From Pseudarcicella hirudinis (GTDB taxonomy: Bacteria; Bacteroidota; Bacteroidia; Cytophagales; Spirosomataceae): a stretch of 64,000 nt of DNA. Below are positions 13,903-22,249 of this stretch, piece by piece. A model generated the notes under the pieces. That model did not search any database and was not told where the DNA came from. It worked only from the letters and a program-made list of their open reading frames with translations. Numbering within the stretch: position 1 is the first letter of the stretch; each line of letters begins with the position of its first letter. The stretch lies in contig NZ_FOXH01000005.1 in the NCBI RefSeq assembly GCF_900115665.1, positions 353,897-417,896 of the forward strand, read 5' to 3'. Both the position numbers and the translations under genes were made by a program.

Positions 13903-15840
13903 TTAATTGATGCCTTTTTGGTTATTATTTTTTATGTCAACACTTGGGCGCAATACTAATGAAACAACCTCCTTGTCTTTATCTATCACACTGAAAAGTG
14001 AGTCATTTATTGATTCTAAAATAGCCTTTTGAGTTTTGGTGTCTTTATTCCAAAATTCACTGTCTGATATTAATGCCTCTTGCAAGCAAGCATCAAAGTT
14101 TTTGCTGAAGTACAGCTTTCTGAGCTGTTGTGTAAATTGCTCTGTAGATCTGTTACCTGTTACAAATAAATTAGCTATTTCAAAAGATTTAGCTTCGTTA
14201 GTTAAGTTCCTGTAAGGGTCAATCTTCATTCGCAGTTCATATCTTCTGTAAAAATCAGATTCTTTTCCTGCCGCTTGTTCGATATATTTCAAGGTCTTAC
14301 TATCAACAATACCACTATCGAAGTTATTGCTTATAGCTTGTGCCAATTCTTCCCGGGTAATCTCTTCTGTACTTAGGTCAAATCGCTTTGGGCATGACAC
14401 TTGTGGCAACTGCTCGCCAGATTTGCCAGAAAAGCCATATCTGATACTATCTATACAGGTAAATACAGTATCAAAAATCTCCTCTTTAATAAATCTTGAA
14501 ACATTTGTAAGAAGCTGAGAAAGCTCACCTCTGTCATACTTTTTTGAAACTCCTGACTGAACAAGTGGAGATTCATTTAAATGCTCCATACCAAGAGCTT
14601 TATAAGCATCTCGTATTTCATATTCAAATTCTTCTCTAAATGCCTTTAATGGCTCAATAGAACCTTCAATATACCCTCCTGGTGGAGTTGGCATAGCAGC
14701 AGGCTTTTTGTCGTCGTCAAATCCAGAAGGATCAGGCGGAGTGACGAGCATAATCTCTAATGAATCAACAAAAGCTGTGTATCCGGATCCGCCACACTTA
14801 GGGCAATTTTCTTGAGCATACATCAGAAAATTGTTATCAGCATCCAATAACTCCTTTTGCACCTTTCCATTTTCACAGCTACACTTCTTTTGGGTGTATT
14901 GCCATTCCCTAAGGGCGGTATGATGGAGTGCCGATATTTCTTTGTCATTTGCCCGCTGCATAGCAGTTTGCAAGTGAGGGATTGCATCGGCTATGATAGT
15001 GTCATATAAATTGTACTTACCAAACTCCTGAGATTCCTTAACAATCATCCCTACGTTAAATACAGGGAATTCAGGGGAATAATGTTCAGGAAATTTAAAA
15101 TAAGCAACAGTATTTTCTTCAGTTTGCAAAGTCTCAATTCCAAGTAAATAGAATTGAGAACTCAAAGTTCCACCTTCTCTGATCTCAGATATCTGGGTGG
15201 CTATTGAATAGCTATCATGGTCGAAAAAATACAGAATAATACCATCCTTTTTGATCTTTCCATTTGAATCTATGTATGTCGATTTTTCAAGGCTTTTCAA
15301 AACAGCAAATCTGCCTTGTGCAAACATTATTACATTTTCACATGGGATAAATAACCCCCTTACATCTCTGAATTTGTTTGGGTTATCTGTTTCAACTGGC
15401 AATATCACTCCGACTGCATTAGGGTCTTGCAGAAATAGCGGAAGCCATTCATTCCAAACCCAATTTGAGACAGACTTGTGCATTCCAAATTCTTTCTCAC
15501 AGTAATATTCTAATGTGTCTTTTTCGTCTACCTTTTTTGTATCCGGAAAATGGATATAAAAATCTTCAGCATTTCTGATGCTGTTGAATTGATTCCGAAC
15601 TTTTGTACGGAATGGCAGTACTAAGTTTTTGAAAATATCCTGTCTGTAGGCTTTGTACTCCTTTTTTTCTTTTGGTCTGTTTTTGTCAAGAAAACCAGGG
15701 TATATATCTGCAAAAGTCTCTGAAATATTAGATTTAACCTTTTTTGATTGTTCGTAGTATGGATGCAAAAGTTCTTTGGGAAACTCCTTTTTTGAAGCAC
15801 CCAGCAAATATGGTTTTATTTGTGTTTCAAAATCTAACAT
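13903..15840 (-). CDS. Portal protein candidate with zinc-binding insert
   Basis: The 645-aa protein is the right size for a portal. It has portal-like features: an N-terminal helical region, a central NVGMIVKESQEFGKYNLYDT segment and a C-terminal helical part. Residues about 319-354 carry CSCENG and CPKCGGSG, a four-cysteine treble like the DnaJ CxxCxGxG module and probably zinc-binding. The gene is far from the terminase (20 kb downstream), which is unusual. The call is an inference from size, layout and general pattern. Confidence 0.55.
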   Translation of the reverse strand: MLDFETQIKPYLLGASKKEFPKELLHPYYEQSKKVKSNISETFADIYPGFLDKNRPKEKKEYKAYRQDIFKNLVLPFRTKVRNQFNSIRNAEDFYIHFPDTKKVDEKDTLEYYCEKEFGMHKSVSNWVWNEWLPLFLQDPNAVGVILPVETDNPNKFRDVRGLFIPCENVIMFAQGRFAVLKSLEKSTYIDSNGKIKKDGIILYFFDHDSYSIATQISEIREGGTLSSQFYLLGIETLQTEENTVAYFKFPEHYSPEFPVFNVGMIVKESQEFGKYNLYDTIIADAIPHLQTAMQRANDKEISALHHTALREWQYTQKKCSCENGKVQKELLDADNNFLMYAQENCPKCGGSGYTAFVDSLEIMLVTPPDPSGFDDDKKPAAMPTPPGGYIEGSIEPLKAFREEFEYEIRDAYKALGMEHLNESPLVQSGVSKKYDRGELSQLLTNVSRFIKEEIFDTVFTCIDSIRYGFSGKSGEQLPQVSCPKRFDLSTEEITREELAQAISNNFDSGIVDSKTLKYIEQAAGKESDFYRRYELRMKIDPYRNLTNEAKSFEIANLFVTGNRSTEQFTQQLRKLYFSKNFDACLQEALISDSEFWNKDTKTQKAILESINDSLFSVIDKDKEVVSLVLRPSVDIKNNNQKGIN

Positions 15841-15861
15841 CTACGCCTCAATCGGTTTAAA

Positions 15862-15888
15862 AGATGAGTGAACTGTATTCACTCATCT
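15862..15888 (-). terminator. Strong hairpin upstream of the portal candidate
   Basis: An 11-bp perfect stem (AGATGAGTGAA 15862-15872 with TTCACTCATCT 15878-15888) has a 5-nt loop. On the minus strand it is followed by TTTTAAACC, a short T-run. It may act as an intermediate terminator after the gene at 15937-16869, or protect that gene's mRNA 3' end. Confidence 0.55.
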
Positions 15889-15936
15889 CGATACTCACTT
15901 CTTAAATTTTTGAATAACCACGTTAGTGCAAACACA

Positions 15937-16869
15937 CTATTTTACGTCAACCTGAATAAGTTGACTGCCAGTAACACCGGTTGTGTTTTGGCAAATGACT
16001 TGATATCTGTAACTGCCAACTGCCATAGTTGCCGGAAGTGTTAGAGTTTTGGTCACACTGTCAAATGTACCAGCTCCTGCCTCAATTGCCTCACCATTTT
16101 CATTAAAGATGAACCACTCCAAGCATGAGTTGGCCGGATTGGTAGCAAATGCTAAAGTAGCAGCCCCAGCAACTGTTTTTGTAAACTTTTTGTAAGTCCC
16201 GTTGGCGCAAGCATCCGCTGTAAGTCCTGTTCCTCCGATAGTTGGATTTGCGAAAAGGAATTTAACATCCAATCCAGTAAGGGTATTATTTGCAATGCCA
16301 AAGAATGGAGAAATAAAGCCTTGTGAACGGTACATAACCGAAAACTTGCCTTTGATAGACTGGTCAACATTTCCCTTTGGAGCTCCAACTCCGGAATAAA
16401 CAATACCGTGTTCATCAGCAAATAGACATTCTACAGAATTGTTTGTAAACATGAAGATGTCAAAAGCTTTATTGTTTAAAAGCTGGTTGTAAAACTCTTC
16501 ATTTCCGTAGAAATAGTTTGCTGTAAATGCTACAGTCTTGGTAATCCATCCTGTTAATTGAGGTCCGGCATTAAGGCCAAAGGATTCAGCTTCCGGCTTG
16601 TTGTCACCTTCGTTTTCAGTTCCTTTGATGGCTTCTTTTCCAAAAAAGTATGCTTTGCCTGCAAGCGCTAAGGTTTTGATTGTAGATACAAGATTTGATT
16701 CAGTGACAACTACAGTATCAATAGTTGCCCCTATTTTAAGACCCACTGAAGGGTCTATAAATGCCAGGGCGATATATGCCCCTAGTGTTTTTTGTGCTGC
16801 TGTTGGAAAATTGCGCAATTTCGCATTTTCACCAAAGCTGTTTTCTAAAAAATAACCAAATTGTGCCAT
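15937..16869 (-). CDS. Structural protein with C-terminal Ig-like domain (tail-tube candidate)
   Basis: The 310-aa protein begins MAQFGYFLENSFGENAKLRN. It is beta-rich, and its last 90 residues look like an Ig-like fold (TLTLPATMAVGSYRYQVICQ). Phage major tail proteins often carry such an Ig-like add-on. A strong hairpin directly downstream suggests high expression. It could instead be a second capsid-type or decoration protein. No motif decides. Confidence 0.45.
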   Translation of the reverse strand: MAQFGYFLENSFGENAKLRNFPTAAQKTLGAYIALAFIDPSVGLKIGATIDTVVVTESNLVSTIKTLALAGKAYFFGKEAIKGTENEGDNKPEAESFGLNAGPQLTGWITKTVAFTANYFYGNEEFYNQLLNNKAFDIFMFTNNSVECLFADEHGIVYSGVGAPKGNVDQSIKGKFSVMYRSQGFISPFFGIANNTLTGLDVKFLFANPTIGGTGLTADACANGTYKKFTKTVAGAATLAFATNPANSCLEWFIFNENGEAIEAGAGTFDSVTKTLTLPATMAVGSYRYQVICQNTTGVTGSQLIQVDVK

Positions 16870-16892
16870 CTCCTCTTTCTGTCTCTATGGTT

Positions 16893-17192
16893 TTAAAAAA
16901 TGAAATTTAAACTATACGCCCCTAACAAAGATCCAGAAACCTTTACACTCAAAACGCCATCTTTCACAATCCCGGCACCCGAATCTTTGTTATTCACCCT
17001 CACAATAACTTTCTTGCCCTCTAAGCCCTCACAAACTAAATGAATTAATCCAGAACCCTTGTCAATGCCTGACAACCTCACCGTTCCAGCCTCTTCAAGC
17101 ATGACCAGTGGTTCTGGAATAACTGCGGGCTTATCAAACTCCTCTTTCGTGTCCACTCCCAGGATAAGCCCAATTTTTGTATCTTTTGCCAT
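16893..17192 (-). CDS. Hypothetical structural-region protein, 99 aa
   Basis: This is a small beta-rich protein (IHLVCEGLEGKKVIVRVNNK) with Ig-like character. It is the first gene of the third late-operon segment: the 26-bp palindrome lies 20 bases ahead of its start. Perhaps a head-decoration or stabilising protein; unproven. Confidence 0.55.
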   Translation of the reverse strand: MAKDTKIGLILGVDTKEEFDKPAVIPEPLVMLEEAGTVRLSGIDKGSGLIHLVCEGLEGKKVIVRVNNKDSGAGIVKDGVLSVKVSGSLLGAYSLNFIF

Positions 17193-17211
17193 TTTGATGC
17201 CCTTTTATATC

Positions 17212-17237
17212 ATATTCCAAAATTGATATATTAGAAT
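17212..17237. promoter_or_regulatory. 26-bp palindromic element, copy 1 (operator candidate)
   Basis: This is an exact copy, in reverse orientation, of the elements at 33083 and 37500. Its two ends, ATATTCCAAAATT and GATATATTAGAAT, form an imperfect inverted repeat (TTCYAAWAT facing ATWTTRGAA). It lies in the 69-bp gap ahead of the gene starting at 17192. It is probably a binding site for a phage regulator. Confidence 0.7.
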
Positions 17238-17261
17238 GTGATAAAATTATGAAAAAATATT

Positions 17262-18197
17262 CTAATAAAAAATTGCTGTCATAGAAACTGTGTCAGTTGG
17301 ATTAGATTTTACCCTCCAACGTATCGTAACATTTGAAAATGGAACACCAAAAAAATTTCTACCCCATGTCACACCATTGTTACTTGCGCCATCAAACCAC
17401 TCTGTAGCGCCTTCACTATAGCCGTCCATTTTCATCTGCGGTTGTGAAAAACAATTGCAAAGAAGGCTAAGTATATTTCCTTGACTTGTGCCTGTTGTGA
17501 GGCCATATGACTGATTCCAGATAGCTGAACCAGGTGGAGTAACAACCACCTGAACAGTAATATCAAAGATGTTTTCTTTGAATCTTGTCATATCTGCTGA
17601 GTCATAAACAATAACACTTACAGTCTGATCCGCTGTATAGTTTTTTGTGGTAGCTGAGCCGGTAGCGTCACTATCAAATTTTATTAAAGGTGAGCCTTTA
17701 ACGCCTTGTATATTTTTGATTTGGACAATAACCAAGTTAGCCTGCTCAAGAACGAAGGTATCAAAAGAAATTGGCTGACTTCCTAATGAAATGAATGCTT
17801 CGCTGTCTGGGGTATTCCCTAAACAATGTGAAGGGTCATAAACATCGGGCAACTCTTGTCCTCCGGATGCCAAATAGTCTTCATAACTTTCCGTTGAGCC
17901 ATCGGGCAACTGAACCGTCTTAGGTGTTTTAAAGCCAGTTTTTACAATAAGACTTTCAACAACTGTTACCGGACCACCCGTTCTTGCCCCATACTCACCA
18001 ACATAAGCAATTATAACATCTCCTGAATGCAATTCAGCTACAGTAATATTTGAAATGCCGGAAGTTGTTGTTCCGGATCCAATAAGAGTCAGTCCTCTAT
18101 AAATCTTAATTGATGTACCATTAACGTCTGCACACTGAACTTTAACAGTTGTGCTTAGGTTCTCGAAGCCGTCAATTATGTATGCTAAAATAGCCAT
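17262..18197 (-). CDS. Tail-appendage protein, 311 aa
   Basis: The N-terminal half looks Ig-like (VKVQCADVNGTSIKIYRGLT) and the C-terminal half is beta-rich and Gly/Asn/Trp-rich (WFDGASNNGVTWGRNFFGVP), as in receptor-binding accessory proteins. Its start shares one base with the stop of the large tail-fiber gene, so the two are coupled. A role in host-cell attachment is inferred. Confidence 0.5.
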   Translation of the reverse strand: MAILAYIIDGFENLSTTVKVQCADVNGTSIKIYRGLTLIGSGTTTSGISNITVAELHSGDVIIAYVGEYGARTGGPVTVVESLIVKTGFKTPKTVQLPDGSTESYEDYLASGGQELPDVYDPSHCLGNTPDSEAFISLGSQPISFDTFVLEQANLVIVQIKNIQGVKGSPLIKFDSDATGSATTKNYTADQTVSVIVYDSADMTRFKENIFDITVQVVVTPPGSAIWNQSYGLTTGTSQGNILSLLCNCFSQPQMKMDGYSEGATEWFDGASNNGVTWGRNFFGVPFSNVTIRWRVKSNPTDTVSMTAIFY

Positions 18198-21100
18198 TAT
18201 GCATTTGATTTAAAGTATGTCCAGTCTGTTGCAATACCCTTTCCTATCTGCTTTGCAGATGAGACTTCAAACGAGCCTACAGCTGAAGCATGAAGAGAAA
18301 TCTGAGATCCATAAACAATAGTTCCAGAGCTTAGCCCGGTTAATCCCTGCATTTGTGAATATCTCATAATACCTTGAATAAGCACCCTTCCTTTTTTACC
18401 AGGCAAAATATTATCCAACGATATTCCCAAAAATGCGCTATTGGAATCAGTTGAAATAGTATTTCTTATTGTGAATGCTGACCCATTATAGCAAACTGCT
18501 GAAAATCTTGGAATATAAGTAGTTCCATTATTGATTAATTGTAACTCTTTTTCAATTTGAACTGGATAATAATCCAATGCTGGATTATATTCATCTGCAA
18601 TAGCCGAAGAACCCAAAACAGTATTTATTTCTGCTATTACTGCCGAATTTGTCATTGCAGTATAATCCTTGTTAAACGTTACCGTTAGCGTTGCTCCTCC
18701 ATCCACATTTATTGTGAGTGTTTTATTAATAGATGAGCAATCACCTAAACGCCTTCCCAATGTATTATTAACCGTAATATTATTTGATAATCCAACCAAT
18801 ATGCCACTTATATCCCAATACCCTATTATACAACCCTTTAATCCACCACCACCATCTTTTGTAAGATAGTTTGTTCCTAAAATTTGATTTAGAGCTGTAC
18901 CTCCAACCACAATTTTAGAAACAGAACCCGTACTATTACTTGTAATACGCAATGCTCTCCCTCGTGTATTGTCTTGATATCCAATGACAGAACACTCAGA
19001 AAAGGTTGTTCTATATTCAGCATGATTAGCAACCTGATTTATTGGGGATTGTGAAATCCATGGTGAATCATCGTGCTGAATAAAGCCAGGGCTAAATTGC
19101 AACCCGCTTACTAATACTACATCCGCTTGTCCAGATCCAAGCGATTGCGTAACTAATGTTCTTCCAAAGTCGCTTCTTGACAATCGGTTATTTGAAACAA
19201 TATTGATGTTTGGCTTTGTGAAATCAGCATTATTATGAACATACCATGCTTCTATTGGAGAAACAAGGTTGCAATTATCCGTTTTAGTAGTAAGTCCACT
19301 GGCTGCACCAAATCCAATTGGTCTTGTTGATGACCATGGCGCACCCGGTGCAATGCTATTTGCAACTCGGTAGTCAATTACCCCTTGGTTGCTATAATGT
19401 TCTACATGACAATTAAATATTACATGGTTTTCTCCAGCATTGTTTCCACTGTCTTCTTGATGAATTGCATATCTCCCGTTTTTAATTGTAATGGTTAGGT
19501 TTCTCAATTCACCCGTTTTCTTTAACCAAACAGTTGATGTTCCAGATATTTGTGCATCGGTAGCACTATCTGGTAATTCACCTTTTAGCCAACATGCTGA
19601 TCGATTAGTCCCTATGATATAACAATAAGGTTTTACAGTCCACTCAACCTCAGTATAAGTTCCCGGATAAACGATTATTTCATATCTCTTAGTTATAGAT
19701 GAATCTGTAATTGCATCCATGGCAAGTTTAGGACTCAAATAATCACCTGTTCCGTCAGGCTTTACAGTTTTTGTAACAGTTACGGAGGCAATTGCACCAA
19801 CTTGAGATGTAACAACTGCTAAGTCTGTAGAAATCTTTCCTACTATTTTGCTAAAAACATATTCATTCAATGTCGGAAATCCAATTGGTGCTGACATTGT
19901 ATAAAATAAATCTTGCAACTCAACATATTGATCTGCAGAAGCAACCCCTGCGGCAGTAGGCAATTGAATAAATGGTGTTAATTGGGTATCTCCGGCTTGA
20001 ACGGTGTAAGTAACACTAACCAAGCAAACATTTGGAGAAAGTACAGTAATTGTTTTGTTTGTGCCTTGTCCTGTTACTGTTGAACCAGACCTAACTACAT
20101 TTAATCCACTTGAAACAGAACGGATAGTTGTTAGGTTTGTAGAAGTTGCAATTTTATAAATTATAACAATTGAATTACCAACCATATCTGCAATATTAAT
20201 AAAAGCTGTAGTTGGTAATACATAAGAAACATATGCAGTATTCCCGGATTGACCTGTTGGAACGGTCAATCTTGCCCCACTCAATAATGCACCATTGAGT
20301 GCCTGTCCTGAATATCCTGTAGGTGTCGCAGTAAAGTATAACAGTTTATCTGCTATGGCTAAATCTTTGCTTGCAACTAAGGTATTTATCTGAGATAATA
20401 AATCTGTGGGCGGATTTACCGTTACAATCTTAGTTGAACTTAGACACCAAAATGCTTTCCATTCAAATACAACATCGGCGCCTGAAATAGCTACTTGATT
20501 CGAAACCTGAAGGTAAACATCAAGTTCGGTAACACCTGATTCTATAGTATAATCAAGCGATAGACGAACAGTTCTTGCATCAAGCCTCATCGTAACTTTA
20601 TTTACACCTTTATTGTAGTCATAAACAGAACCAGATTTCTTATGAAGGTTAAAGGCAATAAGTCCATTTGAGGCATTATCGGAATATTCATTTATGATAA
20701 TAGCAAAGCTTATTGTACTGCCTACAGACCAGTCTGTTCTGCTTGTTAACAACATATTCTTTTGCAAAGCAGTAGTATAACCTGTACTACCTACTGGAAT
20801 AGTTATTTTGTCTCCCGAAATTACACCTCCGTTTGCGGTCGTAGGAACCGATGTTACTGTTAAAGAATCATAAACTTTACCGGCAATTTTCAATGCAGCA
20901 ATATCAGCTGAATTTGTTGTTATTAGAGAAGTATGAGAGTTGAACTTATCCGTATGTGAATTTATTTCAACTTCTAAATCTTTGTCAATAGCCGAAATAC
21001 TTACCCATGTAAATACCCAATCTGTGCCTGAAGCTGTTCCGCCTCCTGATTTTATTTGAACAAAAGGAGATAGTACAGTATCAATGCTTGTTACAGTATA

Positions 21101-22246
21101 ATCCAATGAATATCTGACTTTTGTTGCATTAATTCTGACACTTGAGATATTCGTACCAACATTATTCACACTACCCCCCGTAGTAGTCTTATTCATGTTG
21201 AATGAAATTGAAGGAGTAGCAAGTCCGGATACTGATTCTGTAATAATCACAGAAAAAGTTAGTCTATGTCCAGTTTTATATTGTGGATACGAAGTAAGGG
21301 TAAGATCCTTTTTTAAATAAGTGCCAATACCAGTTTGACCGACCGGAACAGTTAAAGTATTTGTCGTAGCATTATATACCCCGCCATTCGAATTTTGCCC
21401 AGTTGAAGTGGCTGTTATAGTATCCCAAATGTTATACTTTACATCCAAATTACTTGTGTCGAAAGGAATTCTGAACCAACCTGAGCCATTAGAAACAACC
21501 CAATCATTTACTAAGAATGATATCGAAGACCCTGTAATATTCTGTGTTCCTGCAACCGAAACAATATAATAACGTCCAGCTGATGGCCAACCGCTATTCC
21601 CTAATCCTGGATTATTTACATTTGCATCCCACGAACCAATAAACAGTGCGGAATTATTAAGAGCAGCTAATGAAGCGGCAGCATTAACTTCACTTGTATG
21701 TGCATTTGCTTCTGAAATACTGGCAGATGTTGCTTTTGTGGTAGCAGTTGTTGCAGCACCAGAGGCAACAACAGCCGATGCACTAGCCTCAGACGCCTTT
21801 GTTGTTGCAACATTTTTAGAGTTAAGAGCATCTAATCTACTTGCCTCCTGTTCAGAAAGCCACTGTGATTGAGTGCCGGAATACCCTTCCTGAACAGCTA
21901 ATTGATATGTAGATAATCCCTGAATACCTTGAATACCTTGCGGGCCTTGTGCAACGGTCCAAGAAATATGAACTACAACATCCGGCGGAGATGTTGGTCT
22001 GATCCATACCCAATCCATTTGATTTGTTGACCACGATTTTTGTCCAAATGCGTCAGGAACAGCATTCCGCCAGAAAATATAATATCTTCCTGGTGCTACA
22101 GATGTGATAGTATCTGTATTGATTATTGGTACTTCAGAATCTGAAGGTAAAGTACTTCCATTTGTGTCTGGCTTAAGAATGAATTCAAGCGTTCCCGGCT
22201 CTATTGCATATCCTCCCCCCTGCTTAATCTTTATATTCGATGCCAT
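18197..22246 (-). CDS. Tail fiber/spike with collagen-like stalk, tandem modules and beta-helix
   Basis: The 1349-aa protein starts with a short beta domain, then a collagen-like GPQGIQGIQGL stretch (about residues 99-109) and an Ala/Thr/Ser-rich coiled coil (about 120-180). Three related beta-sandwich-like modules of about 120 aa follow (near 300, 480 and 660), each opening with a (V/I)P(V/T)G(Q/S)(S/T)G motif. From about 825 to 1130 there is a pectin-esterase-like right-handed beta-helix (VKPDGTGDYLSPKLAMDAIT). This is the layout of a trimeric receptor-binding fiber that may hydrolyse or bind surface glycan. Catalytic residues are not evident. Confidence 0.78.
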   Translation of the reverse strand: MASNIKIKQGGGYAIEPGTLEFILKPDTNGSTLPSDSEVPIINTDTITSVAPGRYYIFWRNAVPDAFGQKSWSTNQMDWVWIRPTSPPDVVVHISWTVAQGPQGIQGIQGLSTYQLAVQEGYSGTQSQWLSEQEASRLDALNSKNVATTKASEASASAVVASGAATTATTKATSASISEANAHTSEVNAAASLAALNNSALFIGSWDANVNNPGLGNSGWPSAGRYYIVSVAGTQNITGSSISFLVNDWVVSNGSGWFRIPFDTSNLDVKYNIWDTITATSTGQNSNGGVYNATTNTLTVPVGQTGIGTYLKKDLTLTSYPQYKTGHRLTFSVIITESVSGLATPSISFNMNKTTTGGSVNNVGTNISSVRINATKVRYSLDYTVTSIDTVLSPFVQIKSGGGTASGTDWVFTWVSISAIDKDLEVEINSHTDKFNSHTSLITTNSADIAALKIAGKVYDSLTVTSVPTTANGGVISGDKITIPVGSTGYTTALQKNMLLTSRTDWSVGSTISFAIIINEYSDNASNGLIAFNLHKKSGSVYDYNKGVNKVTMRLDARTVRLSLDYTIESGVTELDVYLQVSNQVAISGADVVFEWKAFWCLSSTKIVTVNPPTDLLSQINTLVASKDLAIADKLLYFTATPTGYSGQALNGALLSGARLTVPTGQSGNTAYVSYVLPTTAFINIADMVGNSIVIIYKIATSTNLTTIRSVSSGLNVVRSGSTVTGQGTNKTITVLSPNVCLVSVTYTVQAGDTQLTPFIQLPTAAGVASADQYVELQDLFYTMSAPIGFPTLNEYVFSKIVGKISTDLAVVTSQVGAIASVTVTKTVKPDGTGDYLSPKLAMDAITDSSITKRYEIIVYPGTYTEVEWTVKPYCYIIGTNRSACWLKGELPDSATDAQISGTSTVWLKKTGELRNLTITIKNGRYAIHQEDSGNNAGENHVIFNCHVEHYSNQGVIDYRVANSIAPGAPWSSTRPIGFGAASGLTTKTDNCNLVSPIEAWYVHNNADFTKPNINIVSNNRLSRSDFGRTLVTQSLGSGQADVVLVSGLQFSPGFIQHDDSPWISQSPINQVANHAEYRTTFSECSVIGYQDNTRGRALRITSNSTGSVSKIVVGGTALNQILGTNYLTKDGGGGLKGCIIGYWDISGILVGLSNNITVNNTLGRRLGDCSSINKTLTINVDGGATLTVTFNKDYTAMTNSAVIAEINTVLGSSAIADEYNPALDYYPVQIEKELQLINNGTTYIPRFSAVCYNGSAFTIRNTISTDSNSAFLGISLDNILPGKKGRVLIQGIMRYSQMQGLTGLSSGTIVYGSQISLHASAVGSFEVSSAKQIGKGIATDWTYFKSNA

Positions 22247-22249
22247 GTG

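Noticed and set aside
21852-22034. 60-aa minus-strand frame inside the tail fiber
   Set aside because: Out of frame with the clear collagen-like and coiled-coil coding; a by-product of repetitive sequence.
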